DNA of 64,000 nt from Pachyseris speciosa (GCA_016490735.1 JAEMWC010000626.1:357501-421500), one strand, 5' to 3'; counted from the first letter of the stretch, positions 1-12,062 are shown. Notes: generated by a model not told the origin, from the letters alone. Made by a program: numbers and translations.

Positions 1-487
1 TGCGCCCGATCTCAGGAACTCTTTTGGTAGAAGAAATGTTGATCAGACTAATTAGCATCTTAGAAATAGTGCTACAGATCTGACACTTCCTAAACCGAAG
101 AGAGAGTTTCTAAAAAGAAGTTTCAAATACAGCGGCGCGATGCTTTGGAACCAACTCCCAAATGAAGCAAAAGTAGCGGAATCGACATATTCCTTTAATA
201 AATGTATCGAAACGTAATTGGGTCATGTCATGCAATATAGTTTTGTGTTAGTTATGTCCTAGCTACCCTAATACTTTTTAATATTTAGTTTATAACGGTT
301 AGTTCTCGTTCTTAGCTGAATTTTCGTAGTTTTAGATTTATCATATTATCAACTCGTAGTATTAGCTTTACTTTCATTTTTATGTCCGTATAAACACGCC
401 CTCCATGGGAACCAGCTTAGTGTTGTTGGGGCTAGCGTGTTTCTTGATTTAAATAAAGTATACCTACCTACCTACCTACCTACCTAA
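1..487 (+). mobile_element. 3' end of a CR1/L2-type LINE with (TACC)n tail
   Basis: The frame from base 2 to the TAA at 215-217 reads as the last ~70 residues of a non-LTR reverse transcriptase ORF. The stretch SFKYSGAMLWNQLPNEAK is the conserved tail seen in CR1/L2-like elements, and the LINE at 38621-41453 ends similarly (SYSGATLWNSLP). One in-frame TAG lies at 53-55, so this copy is dead. A ~240-base AT-rich 3' UTR follows with an AATAAA-like signal near 451, ending in (TACC)n at 461-486. LINEs of this group commonly end in short tandem repeats. The rest of the element lies left of the window. The tail joins directly onto a foreign reading frame, which marks the insertion junction. I am sure of the class, less of the clade. 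Confidence 0.75.
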
Positions 488-2981
488 TTGTTGGGCATTT
501 TTTGGAAATTGCAAAGCATTGCTCGCTGTCGTTTTCTCCTCCCCAAGTTGGCAACGCAATGCGGTTTTTCTTTTTTGAGCGCTTCTGGGCCACCCATCGT
601 GGTGATCCCTTTTTCCAGAAAGAATCCGTGCGTTGGTGTTTCTTTGTCTGTTGCCGGTTCCCCGTATTTCTCTGAGCGGGAGCAAGAACAGAATGGTCCG
701 CAAAGCGTTTCGAAATGTTGTCGTAGAGAAACGTTTGCATATGTACTCCCTTGGCGGAAAGTCTGATGTTTTTTTTCGTCGCTTTGTTGCCCGGTGCACG
801 AATTTTCTGGAGATCGTTTTGGGCCAATTCCGCGCAAAGGGAATCGTACTCCTCGCATTTGGCTCCAAGAGCCTGCAAGAATGCAAGCCTTCCGCGGTCT
901 GGGGCGGCTATCACCTGGATGGGGTTCCATACGATGGTTTTTCCTTCCTAGTTTTTAAAACTTCTCGAAGGTTCGATTTGCAACTCCAACCCTCCAAGTT
1001 TGCGGAAACCAGAGAAAGACTCTTGCCAGAAAAGCTGCCCGTCCGAGCGGAAGCAGTCCGCGCACCCCAGGAGGATTTTTCGCAAACCTTCTGTCGCCCA
1101 AACAACAACCGCTGCTTCTTTGTTGTGCCGCAAGAGAACGCGGAATTTGTCTTCTTTGCCCCGAAAACCGAGGACTAGCCATTTTTTGTCTGCCGCCAGT
1201 TCCGAAACTTTTTGTGTCCCCATTTCCAGAGTGCCAAGGACAGATGCACGAATCTCCCAGCTTTTTGCCTCGATTTTGTTCCGCAACTCGGCGAACTTTC
1301 GCAGGGCGGCGAATTCCACTGGTCGACGCCTTGTCGCTTCCTCCTCTTTTTTGCGCCGATTTTCTTCTCTTTGCCAGTGCGCTCGTCTCCACTCCTCGGC
1401 TGTGCGGGCGTACCAAATCTCTGCGAGAACGTTTTCTCGGTTTCTTGGCGAAAGCGCGGATAAATTGCGCTGTGCGGATATTTCTGGCACTTCTTGGAGC
1501 CGGTATTTCGAAGAATCGTAGCCGATTGCGTGGCATTTTTTGCCCCGCAGAAGCGCCGACGGGTCGCTCCCGTTTGGGTGGAGCTGTGGCGGTTTTTTGC
1601 TCGCAGCGAGGATGGTGCGGGCGTTTGCGTCTTTCGTGTAGCAGCTTAGCGGTCCGAGATCCACCCCTTCGTCGTCGGCACCAAGGATGTCGACCAGGAA
1701 AATCGAACAAGACCGAAAGCCACTTTGCCTGTCCTTGTACTTCGCCTGGGAGGGGCGCACATTGACTCAAGAGGTTTGGCCTATCGTCATGTGGGCGTAC
1801 CACGCGACGAAAATGTGGCCTTGCAGTCTGTCAGCGAGAAAAAGGCACCTGTCTAGGTTGGCGGCGAGGTTTTGCAACTGTTTGCAAGGCGGTTGGACCA
1901 CGAAGAGGCCGTTTTCCTCGCCTTCGACGGAAACTTTCTTCAAGGCTTCCTTGATGCAGTCGGCGGCTTTCTCGCTCGAGAGCTCGTTTTGCGGGCAGGC
2001 GTACAGAGAGACTTTGATGCGTGCGCACCCTCGAGCTTTCACGTCTGGGTGCAGGAAGGTTCGGCGGATGCGCTGGTTGGGGCAGTCGGCGTAGTCGGCC
2101 AGATGGCCGCCAACAGGTTGGCGGATTCCTCCTGCCTCGAAGTTCGACACGACCTTGTTGTAGATTTTTGTGTGGGCTGTGCGCCCTTCGACGATGGACG
2201 AGATCCAGGTGCAGACGTGTTCCCCGACGCTGTCGGTGTTTTCCAGGATTGTCGACTCGTTCGCACCTATCGCTCTGCAGAACTCCCCCGCCTTTGGAAA
2301 ACCGAGATTGGCCACAAGCGCTCGCGCAAGCGCTTTGCGGTCCAGAACTCCAGAAAAGTCTTGCGTGTAGTCGATGCTGTATATCCTGAACCCGAAGCCC
2401 CCCAGGCACCTTTCGAAAACCGGTAGACTGTTGTGCAGGTTCTCCAGAGGAACTTCAGAAACGTCGCATTTCGCCACGAAATACCCGACGATCTCTTTTT
2501 GCGGGTGGATCTCTCGCCATCTCCCTTTCGCTCTGCACAAGGTGTCGTTCTCTATTCTGTCGATGGTTGCGCGGATTGTGCTGCTCCCTGCTTCTCCGGC
2601 CAAGACCGCTGTGTGCACAATGGCTGTGTGTAAGCTCCGTCTCCCCGTAGCTCTTTCCAAAGCATTGGAAATGCTTGCCACCACAAGTTTTGCCGCCCCG
2701 TTCTCCGCGCTCGTGCGGGAAAGCCTCCCTCTCTGGAAGACGCATTCCTCTCTGGCCAGATAGCTAAACACGTAGATATCGTCGGCGAAAGGCGGGAGGC
2801 CCGCCAATGGGCGCAAATTCGTGCGGCCGAGGTTCCCTGCCAGATAGTCGACTTTGGAAATGTCGGACAAAAGGTTGCTTTCGTACGCGTTTTCCAGAAG
2901 AAGGTGGGCTACGACGGCTTTTTGGCATCGGAGGCCCATACTTTCGAAGATTTGTTTTGTCGCCACTTTCGCTCTTTCCAT
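480..2981 (-). pseudogene. Unrecognised Rep-like protein, 834-codon frame with two in-frame stops
   Basis: A single minus-strand frame runs from an ATG at 2981 to the LINE tail at 480, with only a TGA (1767-1769) and a TAG (948-950). I read it as one decayed gene, not three. The first ~405 codons are globular. Around residues 190-320 come IYSIDYTQDFSG, then HTKIYNKVVSNFE, then ARIKVSLY. That order (Asp motif, Y-x-K motif, basic strand) recalls rolling-circle initiators of the Rep_trans type and hence possibly Replitron-like HUH transposons; this is inference and no clear HUH motif was found. The middle holds a charged Arg/Glu-rich coiled-coil-like stretch and the end is basic. The frame upstream of the ATG is Ala/Thr-rich and closed by a TAG near 3068. 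The true C-terminus was probably cut off by the LINE insertion. GC content is higher than in the neighbours. The opposite strand shows shorter open frames that I take as shadows. Confidence 0.5.
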
Positions 2982-3383
2982 GTTTTTGTCGTCGGCAGCT
3001 TGCGTGGCGGCTGCTGTGTCTGTGTCTCCCGCTGTGGCTTCTGCTGTTTGGTTGGCGAAACCCCCCTATTGTTCGCGGAAATCCATTCCTATGACGCCTG
3101 GGGTCCAACGTCTAATAGGGTGTATTTTCGGCGACCGACAAAATTGTTTGCCAAAAAAAATTTGCGCTCCCATAGCCGGCTCGCCTGGGCTGGGCGTTAT
3201 TTTTTCCTCCAAAAATGGTTGCCGAAACATTGGTTGCCGGAAAAAAAAAGCGCTCTTATAAAACATTTGTTATCTTTGGTTTGCCCGTTGATAATTGCGT
3301 TTTTGCTGGCTAATTTTTTTGGTGTCGGAATGTAAGTGCCGCCTTTAAAAGGTTGATATGTTGCAATATTAACATAGTTTTAT
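2982..3383. other. Region upstream of the Rep-like frame, no gene
   Basis: No reading frame of note. It holds runs of A and T, a short direct repeat GGTTGCCG at about 3217 and 3233, and a TTTATAAGA-like box (minus strand, about 3255-3263) that could be a promoter for the leftward Rep-like gene. Nothing proves promoter activity. Confidence 0.3.
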
Positions 3384-3483
<100 letters not shown>

Positions 3484-3516
3484 CTAAACACAATGGAAAA
3501 AAACATTTTTTAGGAC

Positions 3517-3557
3517 CACCTATATTTCGACTGTGTAGAACAGTCTTCCTCAGGGTG
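3517..3557 (-). ncRNA. Hammerhead ribozyme motif, PLE-A left copy
   Basis: Read on the minus strand: stem I CACC, core CTGAGGA, stem II GACTGT/ACAGTC with a short loop, GAAA, then palindromic TATA and stem I partner GGTG. The core differs from CUGAUGA only at position 7, the least constrained one. The near-absent stem III (AUAU) suggests that the ribozyme would work as a dimer, as described for Penelope-like elements. Expected cleavage is just before GGTG. Confidence 0.6.
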
Positions 3558-3717
3558 AATGACTGTTACAAGCGTTACACGCAATTATAAAAGTGCGGCT
3601 TACAAATCTAAACACGTGAGCGCTAACAATTATACCGGTAACAAAAAGCGCGTGCAATACAAACACGAACGCTAACGGTAATAATAGGCGCGTGCACTAG
3701 AAGAGCCTGACAAGAAA

Positions 3718-6700
3718 TTAATTACGCGCTCGACTTCTGCGGTTCTGACAATAAAAAAAGTCACTTTCGTTAAGACCCTCCGGCGCTATTGTTCTCAATC
3801 TGTATGCCCATTGGCCCTCTTTCTCCAGCAAATTGTCTACACTACCATAAACTTTATCAATTATTTGAACTGAGACATCGTCCAAACCATTGCGTCCCTC
3901 TGTAAAAAAGTGCTTGTAGATTAAATCATCGCTGGCCCTATCTCCTGGTTCCAACCTTGAATGTCCCCTCAATCTACTTCTATGGTTATTAAATCTGAGC
4001 CTAAATTTAGTAACTGTTGATCCCACATATTGTTTACCACAAATCTTGCAACTTAGCAAATAGATAACACTGCTACTGTTACAGTCTAGGTTATAGTTAA
4101 TGTTGTATGATTTTCCAGTGGTGTTGCTGACGAACGTATTTCCGATGTTCAGATAGTTCTTATTTCTACAAGTTTCGCAGCGCGTAGAAGAACAACGGTA
4201 ATTTCCTGGCAAAGAAATATTGTTGTCAGGTCGTATTCTAGCATTCACAAGATAATCCTTTAGGCTTTTAGGGCGACGAAATGCCACCATAGGACATTCT
4301 TTAATGGCCTTCTTACATCTGTCAGACATATGTAATAAGGGATGCAGATCTCGAAGTATTCCCCCTATATTCGGCAATCCAGGGTGGTAAGTCACAACAA
4401 ACGGCGTCCTGTTATTTTTCTTTCTTTCTTGAGCCGGCGTTAGTGCTTCATTTCTGTTAATCCTCTTAGCCCTTCGAATTTGTCGACGTACAAATCTCTC
4501 ATCGTACCCTCTAGCCACTAAATAACCAATTAATTCAGCAGCCCGGTTGTCGAATATCTTATCCGACGAACAAATTCTCCTCAGTCTCAGAGCCTGGGCA
4601 TAAGGAATTCCTTCCTTACACCCCTCGGGTGACAAGATCTAAAGTCGAGGTATTGATGTTTATCCGTGGGTTTCACGTACAAATCTGTCGTTAGAATGCC
4701 ATTACTATTGATCACCTTTACATCAAGAAAGTTTACCCTGTCCATAGACCACTCCCAAGTAAACTTGATAGTGTCATGCGCACTATTTAGATACTCTAAA
4801 AAGTTCTTGAGTTCTTCTTCTCCAGCTGTCCAAACCATAAAAATGTCATCAATGAACCTAAACCAGGTGTAAGGTTTCGTGTGATATCCATCAAGAAGGC
4901 TTCTCTCTAATCTGTCCATAAACAAGTTCGCATATGATGGAGCCATCCTGGTGCCTATAGCTGTTCCCAACTTCTGTAAATAATTTTCACCATTAAATTC
5001 AAAGTTGTTGTTACTTAAAACTAATGCCGCTAATTCAACAATTCTCTCCGTGGGAATAGTAACATCCAGCCTACCATCTAGAGCTTCCCGTATGGCTTGG
5101 AGCCCCTCCTCGTGCGGGATATGAGGATATAGACCAACCACGTCGATGGTTACGAGGATGGACCCCTCTGGTAGTTTTCCCATATTAATGACCTTCCTAA
5201 GAAAATCATTGGTATCTTTAATGTAAGAATTCACTTGAGGCACAAGGGGCTTAAGATGAGAGTCCACGAACTCTGATATTTTTTCAGTTGGGGTTCCACT
5301 TCCCGATATCACGGGCCGACCTGGACAGCCCTTCTTGTGAAGTTTAGGCAGTAAGTAGAACCTACCTGCCTTCGTGTCACCGTCAATCCAAAGGTAATTC
5401 AAAGTATCCTCATCAATAAAACCATCAGCGTGTAGTTGTTGAACTTTGCTATTAATCAACTCTCTCATTTCCATTGTAGGATCTTCAGGCAGACGTACAT
5501 ACACCGTTCTGTCATTCAGTTGCCGCATCCCTTCCAATATGTACTTATCCCTGTCCATCACTACAACGCCTGAACCTTTGTCTGCTTCTTTTATGATAAT
5601 GTCATTATATCTCCTCAAATTAGTTAGTGCCTGTTGTTCCTCCCTAGTCAAATTTCTGTTAACCCTTTTATTTAGAGCGCTGGACAGAATCTGCTTCTCC
5701 AATTCCAAAACATAAGCTTCCAAAACCATTTCTCTGTTTTTATCAGGACACCAGGTAGACTTCTTTTTAAACGCCGGAACATCCGAGAAATTACCCGCAA
5801 CCTCTTCATCACTATAAAAGAACTCCCTCAGTCGAATGCGTCTAACATACTCTGTAATGTCTTTGCGTAATTGATAAACGTCAATCTCCTCAGGGGTAGG
5901 ACAAAACTTTAATCCTTTTGACAGGACCGAAAGTTCTGCTTCAGACAAAACCCTGCTAGATAAATTAACCACACGCTGTACACCTTGATGAAATTCCTGG
6001 TGGGGAATAGCCCCTAAACCGACTTGTTCCTGCGCTGTAGCCTCCTCTCCCTCCACCCTTATCTCCTCCGTAATATTCCCTTCAGAGGTCTCATTCGGTG
6101 TAATAAAATCACGCCCCTCTACTAAATCATTCGCTGTTGTCTCCCTAACATTTTCTCTTAACATGTCATTCAAGTTAACAGGACTACCCCTATAGGATAA
6201 CATATCAGGCTCAATGGCAATTACCATCCTTCCCTCAGAAGGCCCAGTCAACAGGACTGGCGAATCCATAGGCAGTGGATTCAAATTGCACGGCTCTTCT
6301 TCACCCAAATCTTCTATAACTACTAACGGTTCTTCATTACTGTCAACTTCCCTTCGGATATCTGTGATGAAATTTTCAATCTCGGATACCGTGGGATTTA
6401 ATCGCTCCTCGTCACTCTCAGACAAAACGGACAAATCATGAGCAATCTCTTGTATACGCATAGAATTACGCATGAACGTGTTCAACTTATTCTCTCTTCT
6501 CTTCTTCAAAAAACCTTGCAATCTCTCCGTAATCTGTTGGATCTTACCGTTAAATTCCAGCAGTTTATCTTTACTAAACTGAGTTACTATTTCAGACTCA
6601 CGTTCTTGTATCCTATCAGTCACTTCATCCAGTCGACGTCCAAACTCCTTCGCGGTCATATCACAAAGTTTTCTTGACGAAGAAATCAAAACCTGTTCCC

Positions 6701-6797
6701 ACTGTTGCTTGAAATCCCCAGAAACATCACCAAAGTTCAGAGATTTTCGCAACTGCAAACCATCTGGGATAACGTTGTTGTGCCCACAAGATCTCAA
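3718..6797 (-). pseudogene. PLE-A reverse transcriptase + GIY-YIG endonuclease, one frameshift
   Basis: The N-terminal ~290 residues are charged and coiled-coil-like. The reverse transcriptase core follows, with VTIDVVGLYPHIP (motif A), LGTAIGTRMAPSYANLF (motif B) and FRFIDDIFMVW (catalytic DD). The linker has a Cys-rich patch (CSSTRCETC). The C-terminal endonuclease shows VIYLLSCKICGKQYVGST, the GIY-YIG signature, with downstream basic residues and a Glu in LLEKEGQW. This order is typical of Penelope-like elements that do target-primed reverse transcription. A C-run at 4621-4624 has four bases where the right copy has five, shifting the frame between RT and endonuclease; this could be a real mutation or a homopolymer error. 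Otherwise the copy looks full length from the ATG at 6797. The promoter was not identified. Confidence 0.85.
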
Positions 6798-6805
6798 AAA
6801 TTCAA

Positions 6806-9800
6806 AACAGATATCCGAAGGGAAGTTGACAGTAATGAAGAACCGTTAGTAGTTATAGAAGATTTGGGTGAAGAAGAGCCGTGCAATTTGAATCCACTGC
6901 CTATGGATTCGCCAGTCCTGTTGACTGGGCCTTCTGAGGGAAGGATGGTAATTGCCATTGAGCCTGATATGTTATCCTATAGGGGTAGTCCTGTTAACTT
7001 GAATGACATGTTAAGAGAAAATGTTAGGGAGACAACAGCGAATGATTTAGACCTCTGAAGGGAATATTACGGAGGAGATAAGGGTGGAGGGAGAGGAGGC
7101 TACAGCGCAGGAACAAGTCGGTTTAGGGGCTATTCCCCACCAGGAATTTCATCAAGGTGTACAGCGTGTGGTTAATTTATCTAGCAGGGTTTTGTCTGAA
7201 GCAGAACTTTCGGTCCTGTCAAAAGGATTAAAGTTTTGTCCTACCCCTGAGGAGATTGACGTTTATCAATTACGCAAAGACATTACAGAGTATGTTAGAC
7301 GCATTCGACTGAGGGAGTTCTTTTATAGTGATGAAGAGGTTGCGGGTAATTTCTCGGATGTTCCGGCGTTTAAAAAGAAGTCTACCTGGTGTCCTGATAA
7401 AAACAGAGAAATGGTTTTGGAAGCTTATGTTTTGGAATTGGAGAAGCAGATTCTGTCCAGCGCTCTAAATAAAAGGGTTAACAGAAATTTGACTAGGGAG
7501 GAACAACAGGCACTAACTAATTTGAGGAGATATAATGACATTATCATAAAAGAAGCAGACAAAGGTTCAGGCGTTGTAGTGATGGACAGGGATAAGTACA
7601 TATTGGAAGGGATGCGGCAACTGAATGACAGAACGGTGTATGTACGTCTGCCTGAAGATCCTACAATGGAAATGAGAGAGTTGATTAATAGCAAAGTTCA
7701 ACAACTACACGCTGATGGTTTTATTGATGAGGATACTTTGAATTACCTTTGGATTGACGGTGACACGAAGGCGGGTAGGTTCTACTTACTGCCTAAACTT
7801 CACAAGAAGGGCTGTCCAGGTCGGCCCGTGATATCGGGAAGTGGAACCCCAACTGAAAAAATATCAGAGTTCGTGGACTCTCATCTTAAGCCCCTTGTGC
7901 CTCAAGTGAATTCTTACATTAAAGATACCAATGATTTTCTTAGGAAGGTCATTAAGGGGGGACTAACTTAACTACAGACTTAGCGTTGTTGCCAAGGGAT
8001 TTTTGCGGACTGTATTTGTACAACACAGTTTTTCGGTGTTTTTGCCACTGTGTTGGTGAAATGTGCGAAGAGGTCAACATGTAAAATTAATAAATTGCTA
8101 TTGCGCAAGCGTAACTTGTCCCAGGCCCCAACCGCGCCTTAGAGCGAAAAATCCCTAAAACTTGGAGAAAATTATGTGAAGTTCCGATTTTTCTGGCCAA
8201 TCGGAGATATTCCAGCCTTCTTTACAAGCCTACCTAAGCAATTGTTGTTAACGTACATAACTGCAATGATAATGACGAAATGGTATGAATTTGCGTGCTT
8301 ATGACGTCATAAATCTCAGAAAAATGCGAATTTCCAAAAATCGATACGTAGAGTTTTGCACCTTGGCGATTGTTAACCATTGGCACCATTTTCGATATCC
8401 AGAAGTGTACGCCACTCGAGTTTTAGGCCTTTTTCTGTTCTGGTCACGTGACTTACCAAATATGGTTGTGACTCGAAAATCTTGTAAACCTTTTTGATTG
8501 TAAAATCATAGCCAGACAGCTTGCCTGTGCAAGTTAGGGTTTCCAAGATATGAGCGTTGGGAACTTTCCATAGCAACAATGTTAGCTCATTTTGTAGTTA
8601 AGTTAGTCCCCCCTTAATATGGGAAAACTACCAGAGGGGTCCATCCTCGTAACCATCGACGTGGTTGGTCTATATCCTCATATCCCGCACGAGGAGGGGC
8701 TCCAAGCCATACGGGAAGCTCTAAATGGTAGGCTGGATGTTACTATTCCCACGGAGAGAATTGTTGAATTAGCGGCATTAGTTTTAAGTAACAACAACTT
8801 TGAATTTAATGGTGAAAATTATTTACAGAAGTTGGGAACAGCTATAGGCACCAGGATGGCTCCATCATATGCGAACTTGTTTATGGACAGATTAGAGAGA
8901 AGCCTTCTTGATGGATATCACACGAAACCTTACACCTGGTTTAGGTTCATTGATGACATTTTTATGGTTTGGACAGCTGGAGAAGAAGAACTCAAGAACT
9001 TTTTAGAGTATCTAAATAGTGCGCATGACACTATCAAGTTTACTTGGGAGTGGTCTATGGACAGGGTAAACTTTCTTGATGTAAAGGTGATCAATAGTAA
9101 TGGCATTCTAACGACAGATTTGTACGTGAAACCCACGGATAAACATCAATACCTCGACTTTAGATCTTGTCACCCGAGGGGGTGTAAGGAAGGAATTCCT
9201 TATGCCCAGGCTCTGAGACTGAGGAGAATTTGTTCGTCGGATAAGATATTCGACAACCGGGCTGCTGAATTAATTGGTTATTTAGTGGCTAGAGGGTACG
9301 ATGAGAGATTTGTACGTCGACAAATTCGAAGGGCTAAGAGGATTAACAGAAATGAAGCACTAACGCCGGCTCAAGAAAGAAAGAAAAATAACAGGACGCC
9401 GTTTGTTGTGACTTACCACCCTGGATTGCCGAATATAGGGGGAATACTTCGAGATCTGCATCCCTTATTACATATGTCTGACAGATGTAAGAAGGCCATT
9501 AAAGAATGTCCTATGGTGGCATTTCGTCGCCCTAAAAGCCTAAAGGATTATCTTGTGAATGCTAGAATACGACCTGACAACAATATTTCTTTGCCAGGAA
9601 ATTACCGTTGTTCTTCTACGCGCTGCGAAACTTGTAGAAATAAGAACTATCTGAACATCGGAAATACGTTCGTCAGCAACACCACTGGAAAATCATACAA
9701 CATTAACTATAACCTAGACTGTAACAGTAGCAGTGTTATCTATTTGCTAAGTTGCAAGATTTGTGGTAAACAATATGTGGGATCAACAGTTACTAAATTT

Positions 9801-10085
9801 AGGCTCAGATTTAATAACCATAGAAGTAGATTGAGGGGACATTCAAGGTTGGAACCAGGAGATAGGGCCAGCGATGATTTAATCTACAAGCACTTTTTTA
9901 CAGAGGGACGCAATGGTTTGGACGATGTCTCAGTTCAAATAATTGATAAAGTTTATGGTAGTGTAGACAATTTGCTGGAGAAAGAGGGCCAATGGGCATA
10001 CAGATTGAGAACAATAGCGCCGGAGGGTCTTAACGAAAGTGACTTTTTTTATTGTCAGAACCGCAGAAGTCGAGCGCGTAATTAA
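6806..10085 (+). pseudogene. PLE-A reverse transcriptase + GIY-YIG, 5'-truncated, deleted and interrupted copy
   Basis: This copy starts within the protein (about TDIRREVDSNEEP) and lacks the first ~145 codons. A 32-base deletion near 7049 shifts the frame. A 658-bp MITE at 7956-8613 splits the RT domain just before motif A. After the MITE the frame is open from 8619 to 10085 through RT motifs A, B and FIDD and the full GIY-YIG domain. At the G-run where the left copy is frameshifted, this copy is in frame. The two copies are therefore damaged at different places and neither encodes a whole protein. Confidence 0.85.
7956..8613. mobile_element. piggyBac-like MITE, 658 bp, TTAA target duplication
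   Basis: Perfect 21-bp terminal inverted repeats begin GGGGGGACTAACTTAACTAC at 7956 and end at 8613. TTAA flanks both sides (7952-7955 and 8614-8617). The homologous left PLE-A arm lacks the insert and has a single TTAA, so the empty site is in this same window. TTAA duplication with G/C-run ends is the piggyBac pattern. There is no transposase frame inside, so it is non-autonomous. Confidence 0.9.
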
Positions 10086-10245
10086 TTTCTTGTCAGGCTC
10101 TTCTAGTGCACGCGCCTATTATTACCGTTAGCGTTCGTGTTTGTATTGCACGCGCTTTTTGTTACCGGTATAATTGTTAGCGCTCACGTGTTTAGATTTG
10201 TAAGCCGCACTTTTATAATTGCGTGTAACGCTTGTAACAGTCATT

Positions 10246-10286
10246 CACCCCGAGGAAGACTGTTCTACACAGTCGAAATATAGGTG
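10246..10286 (+). ncRNA. Degenerate hammerhead motif, PLE-A right copy
   Basis: Same layout as the left-arm motif, but the core reads CCGAGGA. The U4-to-C change hits an invariant core base, so this copy should not cleave. Stem II, GAAA and stem I are retained. Confidence 0.55.
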
Positions 10287-10615
10287 GTCCTTAAAAATGT
10301 TTTTTTCCCTTGTGTTTAGTTATATTTGAAACGGGAAACAGGATAAATATATATATATATGGGGCAAAAAGTTTTTCTTTCAACAGAGATGTGTGTCGAA
10401 AGCTGAGTGGCAAACTGTGTTTACATGGTTCCTTTAGTATATTGTTCTACGGCTTTCATGGCTTCGAAGGTATTTACATATATATGTTTCTAATTCCCGT
10501 CCAGGGGATTTAGAATCCAGGAAACACACAAAAGTCTCGAAAGAAAAATGTTCCGAGGAATGGCCGACGTGCGATACTACTCACTTTCTAAAGTGGCCAC
10601 GTTGCCATCGTGGTT

Positions 10616-10686
10616 GCTCCGGTAGTGTAGTGGTTATCACGCCCGACTAGTAACTGGGGAACGTCGGTTCGATTCCGACTCGGGGC
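10616..10686 (+). tRNA. tRNA-Thr(AGT)-like gene
   Basis: The acceptor stem GCTCCGG pairs with TCGGGGC, including wobbles. Box A is TAGTGTAGTGGTTATC, the T arm is GTCGG-TTCGATT-CCGAC, and the anticodon loop CTAGTAA gives anticodon AGT. The anticodon stem has one G-T and one A-C pair. A T-run that fits a Pol III terminator follows within 10 bases. It may be functional or a repeat-borne copy. Confidence 0.6.
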
Positions 10687-10925
10687 AAAAAGTTTTTCTT
10701 TCAACAGAGATGTGTGTCGAAAGCTGAGCGGCAAACTGTGTTTGCATGGTTCCTTTCTACGGCTTTCATGGCTTCGAAGGTATTTACATATATATGTTTC
10801 TAATTCCCGTCCAGGGAATTTAGAAGCCAGGAAACACACAAAAGTCTCGAGAGAAAAATGTTCCGAGGAATGGCCGACGTGCGATACTACTCACTTTCTA
10901 AAGTGGCCGCGTTGCCAGCGTGGTT

Positions 10926-11960
10926 GCTCCGGTAGTAGGGACTTTAAGCATCGACGACGGGAACGGCAACGGCGACGGAAAAACCGAGAAAATACTGGGG
11001 AGAGGACGCGGTTGTGGAGTGAAATTGGAAGCAGTTAAGCAGCCGCCGAAGACGCCAACTTCTCTCGAAATATTCCTTCGCGTTCAGCCATTTTAATGTT
11101 GATATGACCGATGTAGATTTTTTACTGTTGTACAAACTGAATACGTCAACAAATCAGTGCTGGAGAACGACAAGTGTTTATCGGAGATTAGATATCACAT
11201 CTTTAGCCGAGGTAATGTAATAAAATAAAATAAAAATGAAAAAATCACCAATATATTACCTAGAAGTAGCGACTAGATTAACATGAACTCAATTGAAATG
11301 TTCTGCATCGAAGGCCGGGATTTGCGAGAAACGCTTTAGCAGTACGAGCATGCATGTCAATTTCAATATCTTTACATCTAGGAGTTTGAACTGAAAACTA
11401 CGATACGATAGAGAATTTTGGACAATAGTTTAGAGCAACACTGATGACTAGTTATTTTTCTCGGCCAGGTTTAGTGTAAATTAACAGCTCTAGTATGTCT
11501 TATTTCGAATGCGAAAAAGTAATGTTAGAGAGAACTGTCGATAAACAGTGTGAGGCTCGCAAATCATTTCTAATTTCGGAGGCATCGGCGCTAGCTTTTT
11601 GTTTTGAAACAGCCGACTGATGAAATTTTTTAAGCTTATAGTTTGGGGAAGAAAATCAGGCAAAAACTCAATGATTCAATTCCTTGGTATCTTAAGGCAT
11701 CAATCCATATTAAAATTATCAATTTGGGGGCAAAAATAGAGCTAAAATATGTGAAACGCCAAACTAAGCTTTCTCACGTCGGGCCCGAAGCAGAACGTCA
11801 AAATATTTCGCGCCAGACATGCGCAATGCGATATTTGGTTTTCCCTCAGAGTCTCACGTCCCCGTTGCCGTTCCCGTTGTCGATGCTTAAAGTCCCTAGT
11901 GTAGTGGTTATCACGCCCGACTAGTAACTGGGGAACGTCGGTTCGATTCCGACTCGGGGC
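10926..11960 (+). pseudogene. tRNA-Thr-like copy split by a MITE in its D arm
   Basis: The 5' fragment GCTCCGGTAGT (10926-10936) and the 3' part (11898-11960) rejoin into the 10616 tRNA sequence once the 961-bp insert and one copy of its AGT target duplication are removed. Confidence 0.85.
10937..11897. mobile_element. MITE, 961 bp, 3-bp target duplication AGT
   Basis: Terminal inverted repeats of about 40 bp start AGGGACTTTAAGCATCGAC and match the other end with two mismatches. AGT occurs at 10934-10936 and 11898-11900, and the uninterrupted neighbour tRNA confirms the empty site. There is no transposase frame. The superfamily is uncertain (3-bp duplications fit Harbinger-like or CACTA-like elements). 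Confidence 0.85.
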
Positions 11961-12062
11961 AAAAGGTTTTTCTTTCAACAGAGATGTGTGTCGAAAGCTG
12001 AGTGGCAAACTGTGTTTGCATGGTTCCTTTAGTATATTACTTATATATATATTTATATTTTA

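Larger units (their letters stand above)
10361..12036 (+). repeat. Tandem array of tRNA-Thr-like units, period about 310-321 bp
   Basis: Three successive units share the same ~250-bp spacer (GGGGCAAAAAGTTTTTCTTTC...) followed by a tRNA-like sequence. Unit one begins truncated at 10361 after a (TA)n run. Unit two's tRNA is split by a MITE. Unit three breaks off near 12036. The spacers differ by a few substitutions and an 11-base indel (AGTATATTGTT). The array could be a duplicated tRNA gene with its flanks or a tRNA-related SINE. Confidence 0.8.

Noticed and set aside
633..2426. Plus-strand open frames of up to about 184 codons across the Rep-like region
   Set aside because: They lie opposite the 834-codon minus frame, are broken into unrelated pieces and have no recognisable motifs; typical antisense openness in GC-rich coding DNA.
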